Shown here in pieces: positions 45,416 to 54,648 of a DNA stretch of 64,000 nucleotides. The notes below the pieces were generated by a model that ran no database searches, was not told the DNA's origin, and saw nothing but the letters and a program-made list of their open reading frames with translations. This DNA is from an uncultured Alphaproteobacteria bacterium. Lineage in GTDB: Bacteria; Pseudomonadota; Alphaproteobacteria; HIMB59; GCA-002718135. The DNA lies in the NCBI GenBank assembly GCA_902571865.1, contig CACGDO010000001.1:208315-272314 (forward strand), in the 5' to 3' direction. Each line of letters begins with the position of its first letter. Within the stretch, counting starts at the first letter, position 1. A program made the position numbers and the translations under genes.

Positions 45416-47365
45416 ATGCACAACATAAAGTTGTGGTCTCCAAATAATAAAAAAACAAACCTCCGCAAGTTTATTAATCAACTAGATAAAAGTTTAAATA
45501 TACAAAATTATGCTGACTTGCATAATTGGAGCATAAAACATAAAAATGAATTTTGGACTAATGTTTGGGATTTCACAAATTTTGTTGGTGAAAAAAAAGG
45601 TAGAATTTTTAAATCAGCGCCTGAATTTACTAATAATAAATTTTTTGATGAATGTAAGATAAATTATGCTGAAAATTGTTTAACAAGAGATGATGATGAT
45701 GATGCAATAATATTTCACTCTGAAAAAAAAATTAAAAGAAATTACTCTTGGAGAGAACTTAAAAGTGCAGTTTTGAAATTTGCAAATTATTTAAAAAATA
45801 ATAACATTAAAAAAAATGATAGGATAGCTGCTATACTTCCTAATATACCTGAAACTGTAATTGCATTTTTATCTTCAGCACAATTAGGTGCTATTTGGTC
45901 ATCATGTTCATCAGATTTTGGTAAAAAAGCAATTATAGATAGATTTAAACAAATTGAACCAAAAGTATTATTATTTTCAGATTATTATTTTTATAACAAT
46001 AAAAAAGTTGATACGACAAAAATTATAAAAGATGTTGTATATAATATCCCAAGTATAGAAAAAATTATTTTAATACCATATGAATTTAATGAAACAGATT
46101 ATCAATTAGATTTTGAATACGATAATTTGTGCAAGATTTTACGACAAGAAATTGCGTATAGTAAATTTGAAAAGTTTAATTTTAATCACCCACTATATAT
46201 TCTTTATTCGAGTGGAACTACTGGAGTACCAAAATGTATTGTTCACAGTTCTGGCGGAGCGCTAATACAACATAAAAAAGAACACGTACTACATTGTAAT
46301 ATTAATGAAAAAGATAGAGTTTTTTATTTTACTACTTGTGGGTGGATGATGTGGAATTGGTTAGTTTCTGCTTTGGCTTCAAAAGCAACAATAATTTTAT
46401 ATGATGGATCCCCTTTTATTCCCGATAATAAACATCTTTTTGAAATAGCAGAAGAAGAAGGCATTAATTTTTTTGGCACTGGTGCAAAATATTTAGATAC
46501 TTTAAAAAATAATAAAATTAAAATTAAAGAAAGTTTTAAATTAAATAGTTTAAATACACTAGCTTCAACAGGATCTCCATTGGTTAATGAATCATTTGAA
46601 TACGTTTATGAAAATATCAAATCAAATATTCATCTTGAATCTATAAGTGGTGGTACTGATTTAGTTTCGTGTTTTGTTACTGGTAATCCGTTAATGGATG
46701 TCTATAGTGGTGAAATTCAGTGTAAAGCTCTTGGAATGGACGTTGATATATTTGATGAAAAAGGAAATTCAATTGAAAATCAAAAAGGAGAACTAGTATG
46801 TAAATCTTCTTTTCCATCAATGCCGTTATATTTTTGGAACGATCATGATAATAAAAAATATTTTAGTTCTTATTTTAGTAAATATGAAAACATTTGGTAT
46901 CATGGAGATTATATTGAAAAAACTATAAATGGCGGTTATGTTATATATGGCCGATCAGATGCAACTCTAAATTCTGGAGGAGTAAGAATAGGTACTGCAG
47001 AAATTTATAGAGTAATTGAAAATATTACAGAAGTTCAAGAAGCTGTAGCAGTAGAATATAAATTAAAAAATGATACACAAATTATATTATTTGTTGTCTT
47101 GAATAAAAATTTTGAATTTAATGAAAATTTAAGATCTAAAATAATAGATGAAATAAAAATTAATCTTTCTTACAAGCATATTCCCTCACAAATATATGCT
47201 ATAAGTGAAATACCTAGAACTAGAAGTGGTAAAATAGTTGAAATTTTAATTAAAAAATTAATTAATGGTGAAAGTATTGAAAATGAAGAATCATTGGCTA
47301 ATCCAGAATGTTTAAAAGAATTCGAAATAGTATATAAAAAATTAAAGAATAATTATGCCAAATAG
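45416..47365 (+). CDS. Acetoacetyl-CoA synthetase
   Basis: Acyl-adenylate-forming enzyme, 649 residues, converting acetoacetate to acetoacetyl-CoA. Typical sequences are the N-terminal WSIKHKNEFWTNVWDFTNF, the AMP-binding loop YSSGTTGVPKCIVHSSGG, and FTTCGWMMWNWLVSALASKA. The latter and LLTGGxxL-type SISGGTDLVSCFVT are diagnostic of acetoacetyl-CoA rather than acetyl-CoA synthetase. The final catalytic Lys is in RTRSGKIVEIL. It overlaps the next gene by 11 bases. Confidence 0.93.
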   Translation: MHNIKLWSPNNKKTNLRKFINQLDKSLNIQNYADLHNWSIKHKNEFWTNVWDFTNFVGEKKGRIFKSAPEFTNNKFFDECKINYAENCLTRDDDDDAIIFHSEKKIKRNYSWRELKSAVLKFANYLKNNNIKKNDRIAAILPNIPETVIAFLSSAQLGAIWSSCSSDFGKKAIIDRFKQIEPKVLLFSDYYFYNNKKVDTTKIIKDVVYNIPSIEKIILIPYEFNETDYQLDFEYDNLCKILRQEIAYSKFEKFNFNHPLYILYSSGTTGVPKCIVHSSGGALIQHKKEHVLHCNINEKDRVFYFTTCGWMMWNWLVSALASKATIILYDGSPFIPDNKHLFEIAEEEGINFFGTGAKYLDTLKNNKIKIKESFKLNSLNTLASTGSPLVNESFEYVYENIKSNIHLESISGGTDLVSCFVTGNPLMDVYSGEIQCKALGMDVDIFDEKGNSIENQKGELVCKSSFPSMPLYFWNDHDNKKYFSSYFSKYENIWYHGDYIEKTINGGYVIYGRSDATLNSGGVRIGTAEIYRVIENITEVQEAVAVEYKLKNDTQIILFVVLNKNFEFNENLRSKIIDEIKINLSYKHIPSQIYAISEIPRTRSGKIVEILIKKLINGESIENEESLANPECLKEFEIVYKKLKNNYAK

Positions 47366-48341
47366 AGTTGTAGTTAGTAAACTAGGTGGTCCAGAAGTTT
47401 TAAAACATGAAAACTATGACTTACCTAAAAATGTTGAAGAAAATATGGTCAGAATTAACCAAACTTCAATTGGTATTAACTACATAGATACGTATCATAG
47501 AACAGGAATATACCCGTTACCTGTAGAAATCCCTTTTTGTTTAGGAGTAGAAGCAGCAGGAGATGTAATAGAAATTGGAGATAATGTATCAAACTTAAAA
47601 GTTGGTGATAGAGTAGCTTACTCCTTTAGCCCCCCAATTGGTGCCTATTGTGAAGTTAGAGATTTTGATTCTCAAAGAGTTGTAAAATTACCAGAATATA
47701 TTTCAAATGATGAAGCTGCTTCAATATTATTACAAGGTATGACCGTCGAATACCTTTTTGAAAGATTGTATAAATTGCAAAAAGATGAAGTTTTTTTATT
47801 TCATGCAGCTGCTGGAGGTGTTGGATTAATTGCTAGTCAATGGGCAAAATCCATAGGAGCTCAAATGATAGGTACTGTTAGTACTGATGAAAAAGCATCA
47901 TTAGCAAAAAAAAATGGATGTGAATTCACAATTAATTACAAAGAAGAAGATGTTCATAGTAATGTTTTAAAATTAACAAACAATGAAGGAGTAAATGTTG
48001 TTTATGATGGAGTGGGTAAAGATACATTTGATACATCTCTAAAATGCTTAAAATTTAGAGGACTAATGGTATCTTTCGGACAATCTTCCGGAATGGTAAA
48101 TGATGTCAATCTTCATAGTACATTTAATCCTAAAAGTTTATATTACACTAGACCAACATTAATGCATTATATTCGTAATTCAGAAGAGCTAACAGAATGT
48201 AGTAACAAATTGTTTTCAAAAATTAAAAATAAAGAAATAAAGCCTAATATATTCAAAAAATTTAAATTATCCGAAGCTAGTAAGGCTCATGAGTTAATTC
48301 AATCTAGAAATTCGGTAGGGTCAATAATTCTATGCCCCTAG
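47355..48341 (+). CDS. qor: Quinone oxidoreductase (zeta-crystallin type MDR)
   Basis: NADPH:quinone oxidoreductase-like medium-chain reductase, 328 residues, no zinc ligands. The substrate-domain part YIDTYHRTGIYP and the Rossmann loop FLFHAAAGGVGLIASQWAK are typical. The start lies 11 bases inside the acetoacetyl-CoA synthetase gene, so translation is coupled. The real substrate is unclear, quinones or enones. Confidence 0.9.
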   Translation: MPNRVVVSKLGGPEVLKHENYDLPKNVEENMVRINQTSIGINYIDTYHRTGIYPLPVEIPFCLGVEAAGDVIEIGDNVSNLKVGDRVAYSFSPPIGAYCEVRDFDSQRVVKLPEYISNDEAASILLQGMTVEYLFERLYKLQKDEVFLFHAAAGGVGLIASQWAKSIGAQMIGTVSTDEKASLAKKNGCEFTINYKEEDVHSNVLKLTNNEGVNVVYDGVGKDTFDTSLKCLKFRGLMVSFGQSSGMVNDVNLHSTFNPKSLYYTRPTLMHYIRNSEELTECSNKLFSKIKNKEIKPNIFKKFKLSEASKAHELIQSRNSVGSIILCP

Positions 48342-48346
48342 ATTAG

Positions 48347-48421
48347 TGGCATCCCCTAGGAGAGTCGAACTCCTCTTTTCAGGATGAAAACCTGATGTCC
48401 TAACCGATAGACGAAGGGGAC
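48347..48421 (-). tRNA. tRNA-Glu (TTC)
   Basis: Acceptor GTCCCCT/AGGGGAT, anticodon stem TCAGG/CCTGA with loop TTTTCAT (anticodon TTC), T arm AGGAG/CTCCT with loop TTCGACT, encoded CCA. It lies downstream of recJ on the same strand. Confidence 0.95.
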
Positions 48422-48465
48422 ACGTGGTTGGTATATAGTAGATATTTTGATTTTTTTCAAATTAT

Positions 48466-50211
48466 TTAATTGATTACTTTCACGTCATGGATCAGTATTT
48501 GGGGCATCTGACTACTTGAGAAGTTATCTTTTTTAATAGAACACAAAATATGAAATTTAAATTTATTAAAGTTCATAAGATAATCACCAATAAGAGTATT
48601 CATACTATTGAATGATATACCTTTTAAATTTTCACCTAAATCATTTTTAAAAAAAATTAAAATATGTTTATTTTTTAGATTTTTAACCTGATTGACTACT
48701 ATATCTTTGATTAAAAATTGAGGTTCTTCATTACCTTTGCCGTATGGTTCTAATAATTGTAAATTATCTAAAAAATTTTTGTTTATTTGATTTACAGAAA
48801 TTTCACTATCATAAAATATTTTTTTTTCAAAAAATTTATCTTGATATGAAGCAAATTTTTTAACTAAAAATTTATCTATTTTATCTAATTTTTTTTTATT
48901 TATTTTTAAACCTACTGCCATTTTATGACCACCACCATCTTCTATTAAATTATTAGCCTTAAGTTCAAGAACAATACTACCAATATCAATTTGATCTATA
49001 GATCTGCCTGAGCCAGATCCAATATTATTAATAAAAGAAAATACAAATGTTGGCTTGTTATAAAGAGCTACTATTTTACTGGCAACAATACCTAGAACAC
49101 CTTGGTGCCAATTCTCTTTATAAACAATAATAAATTTTTTATTTTCTTGATCTTTTATTTGCTCAATTGCTTCATTAAATATATTTTGTTCAATTAATTT
49201 TCTTTTTTCATTAATTAAAAATAGTTTTCTAGCAATAGTTTCTATTTCAGAATCATCATTTGATATCAGAAGTCTAGAGGATAAAGAAGAATCATCAATT
49301 CTACTCGCAGCATTAATTTGCGGTCCTAAGACAAAACCAATATCTTTAGCTAAAGGTTCATGATTGATATTAGAGTTATCTAATATTTTAGTTATTGACT
49401 TATTTTTTCGACTTCTAATGAGCTCCAAACCTTTACTGACTATTGATCTATTGTAATTGTTAATATTAACAATATCGCAAATTGTTCCAACAGCAACTAA
49501 GTCTAAATATGACATCAAATTTGGTTCTTTTATATTAGGAAATAATTTTAATTCTCTAATTAGCTTTCTTAAAGCCATTAAAAAAAGAAAGGTTACTGCT
49601 ACTGCAGCAAAGTCTTTGTAATCATTGTTTTCATCAAATCTATTTGGATTAATTACTGAGTGAACTTTTGGCAATTTAAATTCACTTAAATGATGATCTA
49701 TAACTATAACTTCAATATCATTGTAATTTGGTAAATCAATAGAGTTAAATGCTGATGTACCACAATCCAGTGTAAACAATAGTGTAATTTTTTCATTAAG
49801 CATTTCATTCATAAGCCTAACATTTGGACCGTAACCCTCTGATAATCTATGAGGAATTTTACAAACAATATTATTGGTAAAATTATTTAAAAATTTATAT
49901 AAAATTGAAGCAGAAGTAGATCCATCAACATCATAATCAGCAATTATTCCAATCTTTTCGTTATTTTTTAAAGCCTTAATACATCTTTCAATTCCTTTTT
50001 TCATATCTTTAAGTTCAAAAGGATCTGGAAGATTATTTAAAAGATTGGGATTTATATAGTTATCATAATTATCTTCGAAGACACCTCTTAAAATTAGAAG
50101 TTTTGAAAAAATTTCAGAAATTGATTTTTTTTGTGAAAGAGCTTGTATGTGCTTAAAGTCTATTTGCTTTTCTTCCCAAAATTTATCGGATAGTGATTTT
50201 TCAATATTCAC
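48466..50211 (-). CDS. recJ: Single-strand exonuclease RecJ
   Basis: 5'-3' single-strand DNA exonuclease, 581 residues. DHH-family metal motifs are IGIIADYDVDGSTSASILY (motif I), TLDCGTSAF, and VIVIDHHLSEF. DHHA1 follows with GGGHKMAVGLKI, and the C-terminal OB fold has LLEPYGKGNEEP. It begins 5 bases after hom. RecJ functions in recombination, mismatch repair and base-excision repair; together with umuDC and xthA it belongs to the repair genes of this window. Confidence 0.95.
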   Translation of the reverse strand: MNIEKSLSDKFWEEKQIDFKHIQALSQKKSISEIFSKLLILRGVFEDNYDNYINPNLLNNLPDPFELKDMKKGIERCIKALKNNEKIGIIADYDVDGSTSASILYKFLNNFTNNIVCKIPHRLSEGYGPNVRLMNEMLNEKITLLFTLDCGTSAFNSIDLPNYNDIEVIVIDHHLSEFKLPKVHSVINPNRFDENNDYKDFAAVAVTFLFLMALRKLIRELKLFPNIKEPNLMSYLDLVAVGTICDIVNINNYNRSIVSKGLELIRSRKNKSITKILDNSNINHEPLAKDIGFVLGPQINAASRIDDSSLSSRLLISNDDSEIETIARKLFLINEKRKLIEQNIFNEAIEQIKDQENKKFIIVYKENWHQGVLGIVASKIVALYNKPTFVFSFINNIGSGSGRSIDQIDIGSIVLELKANNLIEDGGGHKMAVGLKINKKKLDKIDKFLVKKFASYQDKFFEKKIFYDSEISVNQINKNFLDNLQLLEPYGKGNEEPQFLIKDIVVNQVKNLKNKHILIFFKNDLGENLKGISFNSMNTLIGDYLMNFNKFKFHILCSIKKDNFSSSQMPQILIHDVKVIN

Positions 50212-50216
50212 ATTAA

Positions 50217-51515
50217 TTAATTATCATGGATAGCAAGAACAGTAATTTTTTCTTTTACAAATTCTAAACCTTCAATTTTATTAATTACATTACTTAATTT
50301 TTCTTTCTGAATATTATGAGTAGTTATTATAATAGGTATAGGTTTATCTGTTTCAGAACTCTCGGGAAGTTGTAGAATTTTTTTAACAGATATATCAAAA
50401 TCACTAAAATAATTAGTAATTGATGAAAGAACGCCGGGTTTGTCTTCTGTCATTATTCTTAGGTAATAACTATTAATTATATTTTCTACTGAATATTTTT
50501 CAAAATTTTGTAACTTATCAATTTTAAAACCCAAATTATCAAATTTTTTATTCTGAGATATATCATATAAATCAGATAAGACAGAACTAGCAGTTGGCTT
50601 CCCCCCTGCTCCTTCACCCTCTAAAAAAAAATTTTCTAGATGTATAGTTTCAATATTAATCGCATTAAGAGCATTATCAACACTTGCTAAGGGATTATTC
50701 ATTGAAACTAATTTTGGTGAAGTAAAGTTTGAAATTTTTCCTTCAATTAAGGAGGCTTCAGATATTAACTTTATCTTATACCCTAATTTTTTAGCAAAAT
50801 TAATATCTTCAATTTTAATATTTGATATTCCTTCAATATAATTATTATTAAAGTTTAAATTTGATTTAAAACATAAAGTTGATAGTATTGTTAACTTGTG
50901 TGCTGCATCATACCCACCAATATCTAATTTTGATTCCTGATCAGAAGTAAATCCTTTATCTTTAGCAATTTTAAGAACTTCATCAAAGGACAAATTATCT
51001 TGTTGCATTTTGGTTAAAATGTAATTTGTAGTTCCATTTAAAATTCCAGAAATTTTATTAATTCTATCTAAACTAATTGAATTTTTTATTGTTTTTATTA
51101 CTGGTATTCCACCTGCAACAGCGGCTTCATAAGATAAGGCTAGTGAATGTATATTTGCTAATTCAAATAATTCTTTTCCATGATTAGCTATTAAAGCTTT
51201 ATTACCTGTTACAACATGTTTTTTATTTTTTAATGCTGTTTCAATTATTTCATAGCTAATTCCTTTTTCTTCACCAATCAATTCAACAACTACGTCACAA
51301 TTATCATCTTTAGACATTTCTCTTGGATCATCATACCAAGTAAAATTTGATATATTAAAATTCCTTTTTTTATTTTTTGTCTTGGCAGATATTCCAACTA
51401 TGTTCAATTCTACATCAGTTTTTTCAAGGAAATAATTTTTATTCTCTTCTATTGTTTCAACTAGTGCTGACCCAACATTTCCCAATCCAGCTATACCAAT
51501 ATTAATTTTACTCAT
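50217..51515 (-). CDS. hom: Homoserine dehydrogenase
   Basis: Monofunctional homoserine dehydrogenase, 432 residues. The NAD(P) site is IGIAGLGNVGSALVETI, the catalytic region is GGIPVIKTIKNS and LNGTTNYILTKM, and EAAHKLTILS-type residues appear as YDAAHKLTILS. A C-terminal ACT domain (IMTEDKPGVLSSITNYFSDF) suggests feedback control by threonine. It provides precursor to methionine and threonine. Confidence 0.95.
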   Translation of the reverse strand: MSKINIGIAGLGNVGSALVETIEENKNYFLEKTDVELNIVGISAKTKNKKRNFNISNFTWYDDPREMSKDDNCDVVVELIGEEKGISYEIIETALKNKKHVVTGNKALIANHGKELFELANIHSLALSYEAAVAGGIPVIKTIKNSISLDRINKISGILNGTTNYILTKMQQDNLSFDEVLKIAKDKGFTSDQESKLDIGGYDAAHKLTILSTLCFKSNLNFNNNYIEGISNIKIEDINFAKKLGYKIKLISEASLIEGKISNFTSPKLVSMNNPLASVDNALNAINIETIHLENFFLEGEGAGGKPTASSVLSDLYDISQNKKFDNLGFKIDKLQNFEKYSVENIINSYYLRIMTEDKPGVLSSITNYFSDFDISVKKILQLPESSETDKPIPIIITTHNIQKEKLSNVINKIEGLEFVKEKITVLAIHDN

Positions 51516-51523
51516 AAATAAAT

Positions 51524-51709
51524 TTAACTTTTATAATCATTAATACATTTATCTATATCTTTTTTATCTGTATTAGAAATACTACAATAATCTAATAATT
51601 CTTCATCAGTTAATTTTGCGTCTTTAAAATCAGGAACATTATCAATATCAGGATATCCGCATGAAAAGATAAAAAGGGGGAGAAGGAGAGCTGTAAAGTA
51701 TTTAATCAT
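51524..51709 (-). CDS. Small lipoprotein, unknown function
   Basis: A 61-residue lipoprotein. The first 16 residues form a signal peptide, ending in a lipobox-like IFSC with Cys17; the mature chain is acidic and has two further Cys. A longer frame begins in argC (ATG at 51754), but ATG 51707-51709 starts the signal peptide directly and overlaps the argC stop in an ATGA arrangement. I do not recognise the family. Confidence 0.6.
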   Translation of the reverse strand: MIKYFTALLLPLFIFSCGYPDIDNVPDFKDAKLTDEELLDYCSISNTDKKDIDKCINDYKS

Positions 51710-52734
51710 ACTAAAGAAAGTGTTTCTTCGATATTTTCTGCTATATTGAAACATTGTACTGCTTGACCAGCAGCACCCTTGATTAAGTTGTCTATTGCAC
51801 TGACTATAATCAATTTATCTTCACTATAATGATCAAAAATTTTAATTTTACAATAATTAGAATTTTGAATAGAAAAAAAATCAAGGACTTCATCATTATC
51901 GATATACTTTATAAAAGGATTTATTTTTTGTAAATTCTGGAATATGTTTATAATATCAGTTTTTTTAATCCCACTATTTAGATCACAATAGATTGTAGAA
52001 ATCATACCTCTAAAATTAGGAAGAATGTGAGGATTGAATGAAAATTTTACTTCATTATCTGAATTATGCTTATTAAGTTCTTGTTTAATTTCTGCAATAT
52101 GTCTGTGATTATTTGTATTATAATTGTAAAAATTAAAATCATTTTTTGATTTCATTTTATTGAAATCAAATTTCTTTCCTGCTCCACTATAACCTGATTT
52201 AGAATCAATAATTATATTCTTGGTATCAATTAATTTGTTTTTTATTAAAGGTATTAATGGTAATAAAATAGAAGTTGGGTAGCAACCTGGTACCGCTATA
52301 TTTTTTGAATCCAATATTTTTTCTCTATTTATTTCAACAAGACCATAAATAAAGTTATTTAAATATTCTTTGCATTCATGTTCATTTCCATAATTTTTTT
52401 TATAAACATTAAAATTATCTAATCTAAAGTCAGCTGATAAATCTATAATATTAATTTTATTAAAATATTTTTTTACATATTTATTAGATACTGCGTGAGG
52501 TAAAGCTAAGAATACATAATCACTATCTTCAGCATTAAAACTATTATTTGGTTTTAAAAGAGGAAGTTCATTATATTCTTTTGTACTATTAATATTATTT
52601 AGATAACTTCCAAGAATAGTTTCTGAGCCTAAAAAATTTATATCTACGTGAGAATGATTTGATAGAATTTTTACTAATTCCATTCCAACATAGCCTGTTG
52701 AGCCTAAAACGGCTACTTTAATCTTATTTTTCAT
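51706..52734 (-). CDS. argC: N-acetyl-gamma-glutamyl-phosphate reductase
   Basis: ArgC of 342 residues, third step of arginine biosynthesis. NADP loop is AVLGSTGYVGMELVKILSNH and the catalytic Cys lies in AVPGCYPTSILLPLIPL; HRHIAEIKQEL carries the catalytic His. In alphaproteobacteria argC follows rplM-rpsI, as here, 6 bases after rpsI. Confidence 0.95.
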   Translation of the reverse strand: MKNKIKVAVLGSTGYVGMELVKILSNHSHVDINFLGSETILGSYLNNINSTKEYNELPLLKPNNSFNAEDSDYVFLALPHAVSNKYVKKYFNKINIIDLSADFRLDNFNVYKKNYGNEHECKEYLNNFIYGLVEINREKILDSKNIAVPGCYPTSILLPLIPLIKNKLIDTKNIIIDSKSGYSGAGKKFDFNKMKSKNDFNFYNYNTNNHRHIAEIKQELNKHNSDNEVKFSFNPHILPNFRGMISTIYCDLNSGIKKTDIINIFQNLQKINPFIKYIDNDEVLDFFSIQNSNYCKIKIFDHYSEDKLIIVSAIDNLIKGAAGQAVQCFNIAENIEETLSLV

Positions 52735-52740
52735 GAAAAT

Positions 52741-53169
52741 TTATCTCTTAGAGAATTGGTAACTTCTTCTGGCTTTTGCTAAACCAGCTTTTTTTCTTTC
52801 AACAACTCTTGGGTCCCTTGTAAGAAAACCAACTTTCTTTAGAGGTGGTCTATTTGACTGATCGTATAAACTTAATGCTTTGCTAATACCATGTCTTATA
52901 GCACCAGCTTGACCAGAAAGACCTCCGCCTTTAACTGAAGCCATAACTTCATAGGAATTATCAGCTTTAACTATATCTAACGGCTGGTTAACTATCATTT
53001 GAAGCACTGGTCTTGAGAAGTATTTATCTAGAGGTTTGCCATTGATTTTAATCTCGCCATTGCCCCTTTTTAACCAGACTCTGGCAATAGAATTCTTTCT
53101 TTTTCCAGTAGCATAAGCTCTTTCTTTATTATCTAAAATATTTTCAGTTTGATTTTCTTGATTTTCCAT
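52741..53169 (-). CDS. rpsI: Ribosomal protein S9
   Basis: uS9 of 142 residues, with [20 protein letters not shown] at the start and the conserved basic tail ending [11 protein letters not shown] that reaches the P site. Lies two bases after rplM, the universal operon order. Confidence 0.98.
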   Translation of the reverse strand: MENQENQTENILDNKERAYATGKRKNSIARVWLKRGNGEIKINGKPLDKYFSRPVLQMIVNQPLDIVKADNSYEVMASVKGGGLSGQAGAIRHGISKALSLYDQSNRPPLKKVGFLTRDPRVVERKKAGLAKARRSYQFSKR

Positions 53170-53171
53170 AG

Positions 53172-53630
53172 TTAAATTTTATTTTTAGTATTCATTGATG
53201 CTATATCAATAATTTGAGGATTTTGAGCTACATGCTTATGGTTTTCATCTCTATATATCTTACAATTAGATAATTGTTGTTTTCCTAATGGTCCTCTTGG
53301 GATCATTCTTTTTATTGCAAGTTTGATCATTTCATCAGATTTGTTTTTTTCCTTCATTTTATTAGGAGTTGTCTCTTTTATTCCTCCTGGATATCCAGTG
53401 TGTCTGTAATATACTTTATTATCAGCTTTTTTACCTTTTAAATGTATTTTATCAGAATTAATTATAATTAAATTATCACCACAGTCTTGGTTGGGGGTAT
53501 ATTCAGGCTTATTTTTACCTCTGAGGATATTTGCAGAAATAACAGCAAGTCTTCCTAAAACTGCATCTTTAGCATCAATTAAGACCCACTTTTTCTTAAT
53601 GTCACTTTTTTTTAAAGAGAATGTTTTCAT
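53172..53630 (-). CDS. rplM: Ribosomal protein L13
   Basis: uL13 of 152 residues. Typical strings are [49 protein letters not shown] and [13 protein letters not shown]. The conserved HxGYPGG motif is intact. First gene of the rplM-rpsI-argC transcript; a TTGACT promoter element is visible close upstream. Confidence 0.98.
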   Translation of the reverse strand: MKTFSLKKSDIKKKWVLIDAKDAVLGRLAVISANILRGKNKPEYTPNQDCGDNLIIINSDKIHLKGKKADNKVYYRHTGYPGGIKETTPNKMKEKNKSDEMIKLAIKRMIPRGPLGKQQLSNCKIYRDENHKHVAQNPQIIDIASMNTKNKI

Positions 53631-53638
53631 CGCGTGCC

Positions 53639-53667
53639 CAAATACATATATTGAAAAATTAAGTCAA
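53639..53667 (-). promoter_or_regulatory. Candidate sigma-70 promoter of rplM operon
   Basis: On the minus strand TTGACT (53667-53662), 17 bases, then TATTTG (53644-53639). The -35 element is near consensus and the -10 is fair. If correct, transcription would begin about 2 bases before the ATG (53630), giving an almost leaderless message. The -10 is ambiguous, so confidence is limited. Confidence 0.4.
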
Positions 53668-53676
53668 TAATTTAAT

Positions 53677-53709
53677 AAAAAAAACCCTCTAATTAGAGGG
53701 TTTTTTTTT
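53677..53709. terminator. Symmetrical intrinsic terminator after proteorhodopsin gene
   Basis: An A run, CCCTCT, four-base loop AATT, AGAGGG, then nine or more T. It can work in both directions; on the minus strand it ends the proteorhodopsin message and separates it from rplM. Perfect 6-bp GC-rich stem extended by A-T pairs. Confidence 0.9.
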
Positions 53710-53728
53710 AAGTTTTATAAATATTTAA

Positions 53729-54493
53729 TTATGCGGTAGCTGAGTCTTTAGCAGCAGCATTCCAGATAATTAAACCAAATAAGATTTTATTAATAAAATC
53801 TGCAAGGTTGTAGATCCAGTTTAGAGTATCAGCATCAACTGAACCCATCATTAAACCGAACACATATCCTAAAGGATAAATTGCCCAACCAACTAATACA
53901 ATTAATCTCATTGCATTAAATGCAGATGTTACTGATTCTTTAGTTGTAGCAGCTTGACTTGCTTCACCTCGGAAAATTTCCCAAATGATTACAGCCCAAC
54001 CGATCATACCAATGATGAAACCAAGTAATACTGAAATATGACCTGCTTCTCCAAGGTAACCACCAACTATCATAACAAGTGTACCAATGAGCAATCTGTA
54101 GAAAGCACCACTAGATACAGCTGCACCGGCAGCAACTAGAATTAAAAAGAATTCGACCATTTGAAGTGGAACAGTTAAGATCCAATCAATATATCTATAT
54201 ACTGTTGGTGACTCACCTGTAGCAACCCAAAAGTCTCTCATATACATGTAGTGTACAGCAGCTATAAAAGTAATTAACCCTGCAACAACCATTGAAGTTC
54301 TCCATTTTGAAGAAACTCTCATACCTTCATAAAAGAAGAATATAGTAGATGCCCACATTCCAATTGATACAATCCAAAATGTAATACCTACAAAATCACC
54401 TTCACCAAGGAAGGTCTCAGCAGCAAAAGCTGGAACAGCAATAAATGCGATAGTTGCAGCGATGATGCCTAATAGACTAGTCTTATTTAACAT
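53729..54493 (-). CDS. Proteorhodopsin, blue-type light-driven proton pump
   Basis: Seven-helix retinal protein of 254 residues with an N-terminal signal peptide (to about residue 24, VPAFA). Proton-pump residues are Arg100, Asp103 (acceptor) and Glu114 (donor) in RYIDWILTVPLQMVEF, His81 next to the acceptor, and Lys236 in LADFINKILFG, which binds retinal. Gln111 corresponds to position 105 of the original protein; Gln there gives blue absorption, Leu green. It is expressed as a single gene, with an AAGGAG ribosome site and its own terminator, and codon use suggests high expression. No retinal-synthesis gene (blh, crt) is near. Confidence 0.98.
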   Translation of the reverse strand: MLNKTSLLGIIAATIAFIAVPAFAAETFLGEGDFVGITFWIVSIGMWASTIFFFYEGMRVSSKWRTSMVVAGLITFIAAVHYMYMRDFWVATGESPTVYRYIDWILTVPLQMVEFFLILVAAGAAVSSGAFYRLLIGTLVMIVGGYLGEAGHISVLLGFIIGMIGWAVIIWEIFRGEASQAATTKESVTSAFNAMRLIVLVGWAIYPLGYVFGLMMGSVDADTLNWIYNLADFINKILFGLIIWNAAAKDSATA

Positions 54494-54498
54494 AAAAA

Positions 54499-54504
54499 CT
54501 CCTT
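54499..54504 (-). promoter_or_regulatory. Shine-Dalgarno sequence of proteorhodopsin
   Basis: AAGGAG on the minus strand, 5 bases before the ATG (54493). A full-strength ribosome site is uncommon in this window and suggests high expression. Confidence 0.7.
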
Positions 54505-54606
54505 ATAGTTTGTTTCCTTACTAATAAGATGAGCTTCATATATTTTAATTGACGGACAAATAAAACATTAAAAATAACTTTTTTTTTCTTATTTTTTGTA
54601 TAAATA

Positions 54607-54622
54607 AGTAATTTAAATTACT
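54607..54622. repeat. 16-bp perfect palindrome between merR-like gene and proteorhodopsin
   Basis: AGTAATTTAAATTACT lies in the 155-base gap upstream of the proteorhodopsin gene, after the merR-like stop. It could form a weak hairpin ending the merR message or be a protein-binding site. Chance occurrence in AT-rich DNA is possible. The rest of the gap shows T-rich tracts but no clear promoter. Confidence 0.35.
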
Positions 54623-54648
54623 GAAAAATAATCATATTTTTTTCAAAA

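Noticed and set aside
51710-51754. Longer start of the small lipoprotein inside argC
   Set aside because: It would place 15 charged residues before the lipoprotein signal peptide.
53677-53709. Short inverted repeat as a mobile-element end beside proteorhodopsin
   Set aside because: The hairpin with flanking A and T runs is a standard terminator, and no matching repeat is found on the other side of the gene.
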